From NCBI GenBank assembly GCA_934699305.1, contig CAKUWM010000133.1, positions 1 to 7,709 on the forward strand: a DNA stretch of 7,709 bases, read 5' to 3'. Positions 7,652 through 7,709 of this stretch are shown one piece after another (position 1 is the stretch's first letter; every line of letters begins with the position of its first letter). The notes below the pieces were generated by a model. It saw nothing but the letters and a program-made list of their open reading frames with translations, ran no database searches and was not told the origin of the DNA. A program made the position numbers and the translations under genes. The DNA is from an uncultured Saprospiraceae bacterium (lineage in GTDB: Bacteria > Bacteroidota > Bacteroidia > Chitinophagales > Saprospiraceae).

Positions 7652-7709
7652 TCAGGCTGCTTTTTGGTTCAAGTTAGCGTGCATTCGCCTTCCTATTTCC
7701 AATGCATTT
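7652..7709 (-). CDS. Possible C-terminal end of a gene entering from the right
   Basis: On the minus strand the frame from the window edge reads NALEIGRRMHANLNQKAA and stops at TGA (7654-7652). The amphipathic, basic ending looks protein-like and the other two minus frames close sooner. Only 18 residues are visible, so neither the family nor the reality of the gene can be settled. A transposase tail is conceivable but nothing visible proves it. Confidence 0.25.
   Translation of the reverse strand, partial: NALEIGRRMHANLNQKAA

Overview
The window looks like an AT-rich chromosomal segment from a member of the Bacteroidota, most likely a flavobacterium. I base this on low G+C, start codons preceded by A/T-rich DNA without clear Shine-Dalgarno sites, a Bacteroidota-style lipoprotein signal on the sulfatase, and the overall look of the proteins. 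This is inference from sequence character, not a database match.

Layout. Positions 1-851 carry no intact gene; a minus-strand frame at the left shows stop-interrupted, protein-like fragments. Three intact genes follow on the plus strand: an exported S9B (dipeptidyl-peptidase IV-like) serine peptidase (852-3056), a lipoprotein sulfatase with a Cys-type formylglycine motif (3147-4724), and an exported DUF885-type putative zinc peptidase with an HExxPGH motif (5015-6706). A tautomerase-superfamily gene comes next (6875-7271). It is broken by a one-base frameshift after codon 14 that splits its N-terminal catalytic-proline segment from the rest. A strong intrinsic terminator lies at 7415-7447. 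At the right edge, a minus-strand frame ends at 7652 and may be the C-terminus of a gene continuing outside the window.

How the genes may work together. The peptidase and the sulfatase are 90 bases apart on the same strand and are probably co-transcribed. The DUF885 gene follows after 290 bases. All three products are predicted to be exported, so the set could process sulfated glycoproteins or peptide-linked sulfated glycans, or serve general nutrient scavenging. No SusC/SusD pair, glycoside hydrolase or regulator is visible to fix the substrate.

I see no evidence for a new defence, mobile or RNA-based system. The points most worth a second look are the frameshifted tautomerase, the missing double-Glu segment in the DPP-IV-like protein, the possible gene remnants between genes, and a perfect 12-bp-arm inverted repeat inside the peptidase gene.
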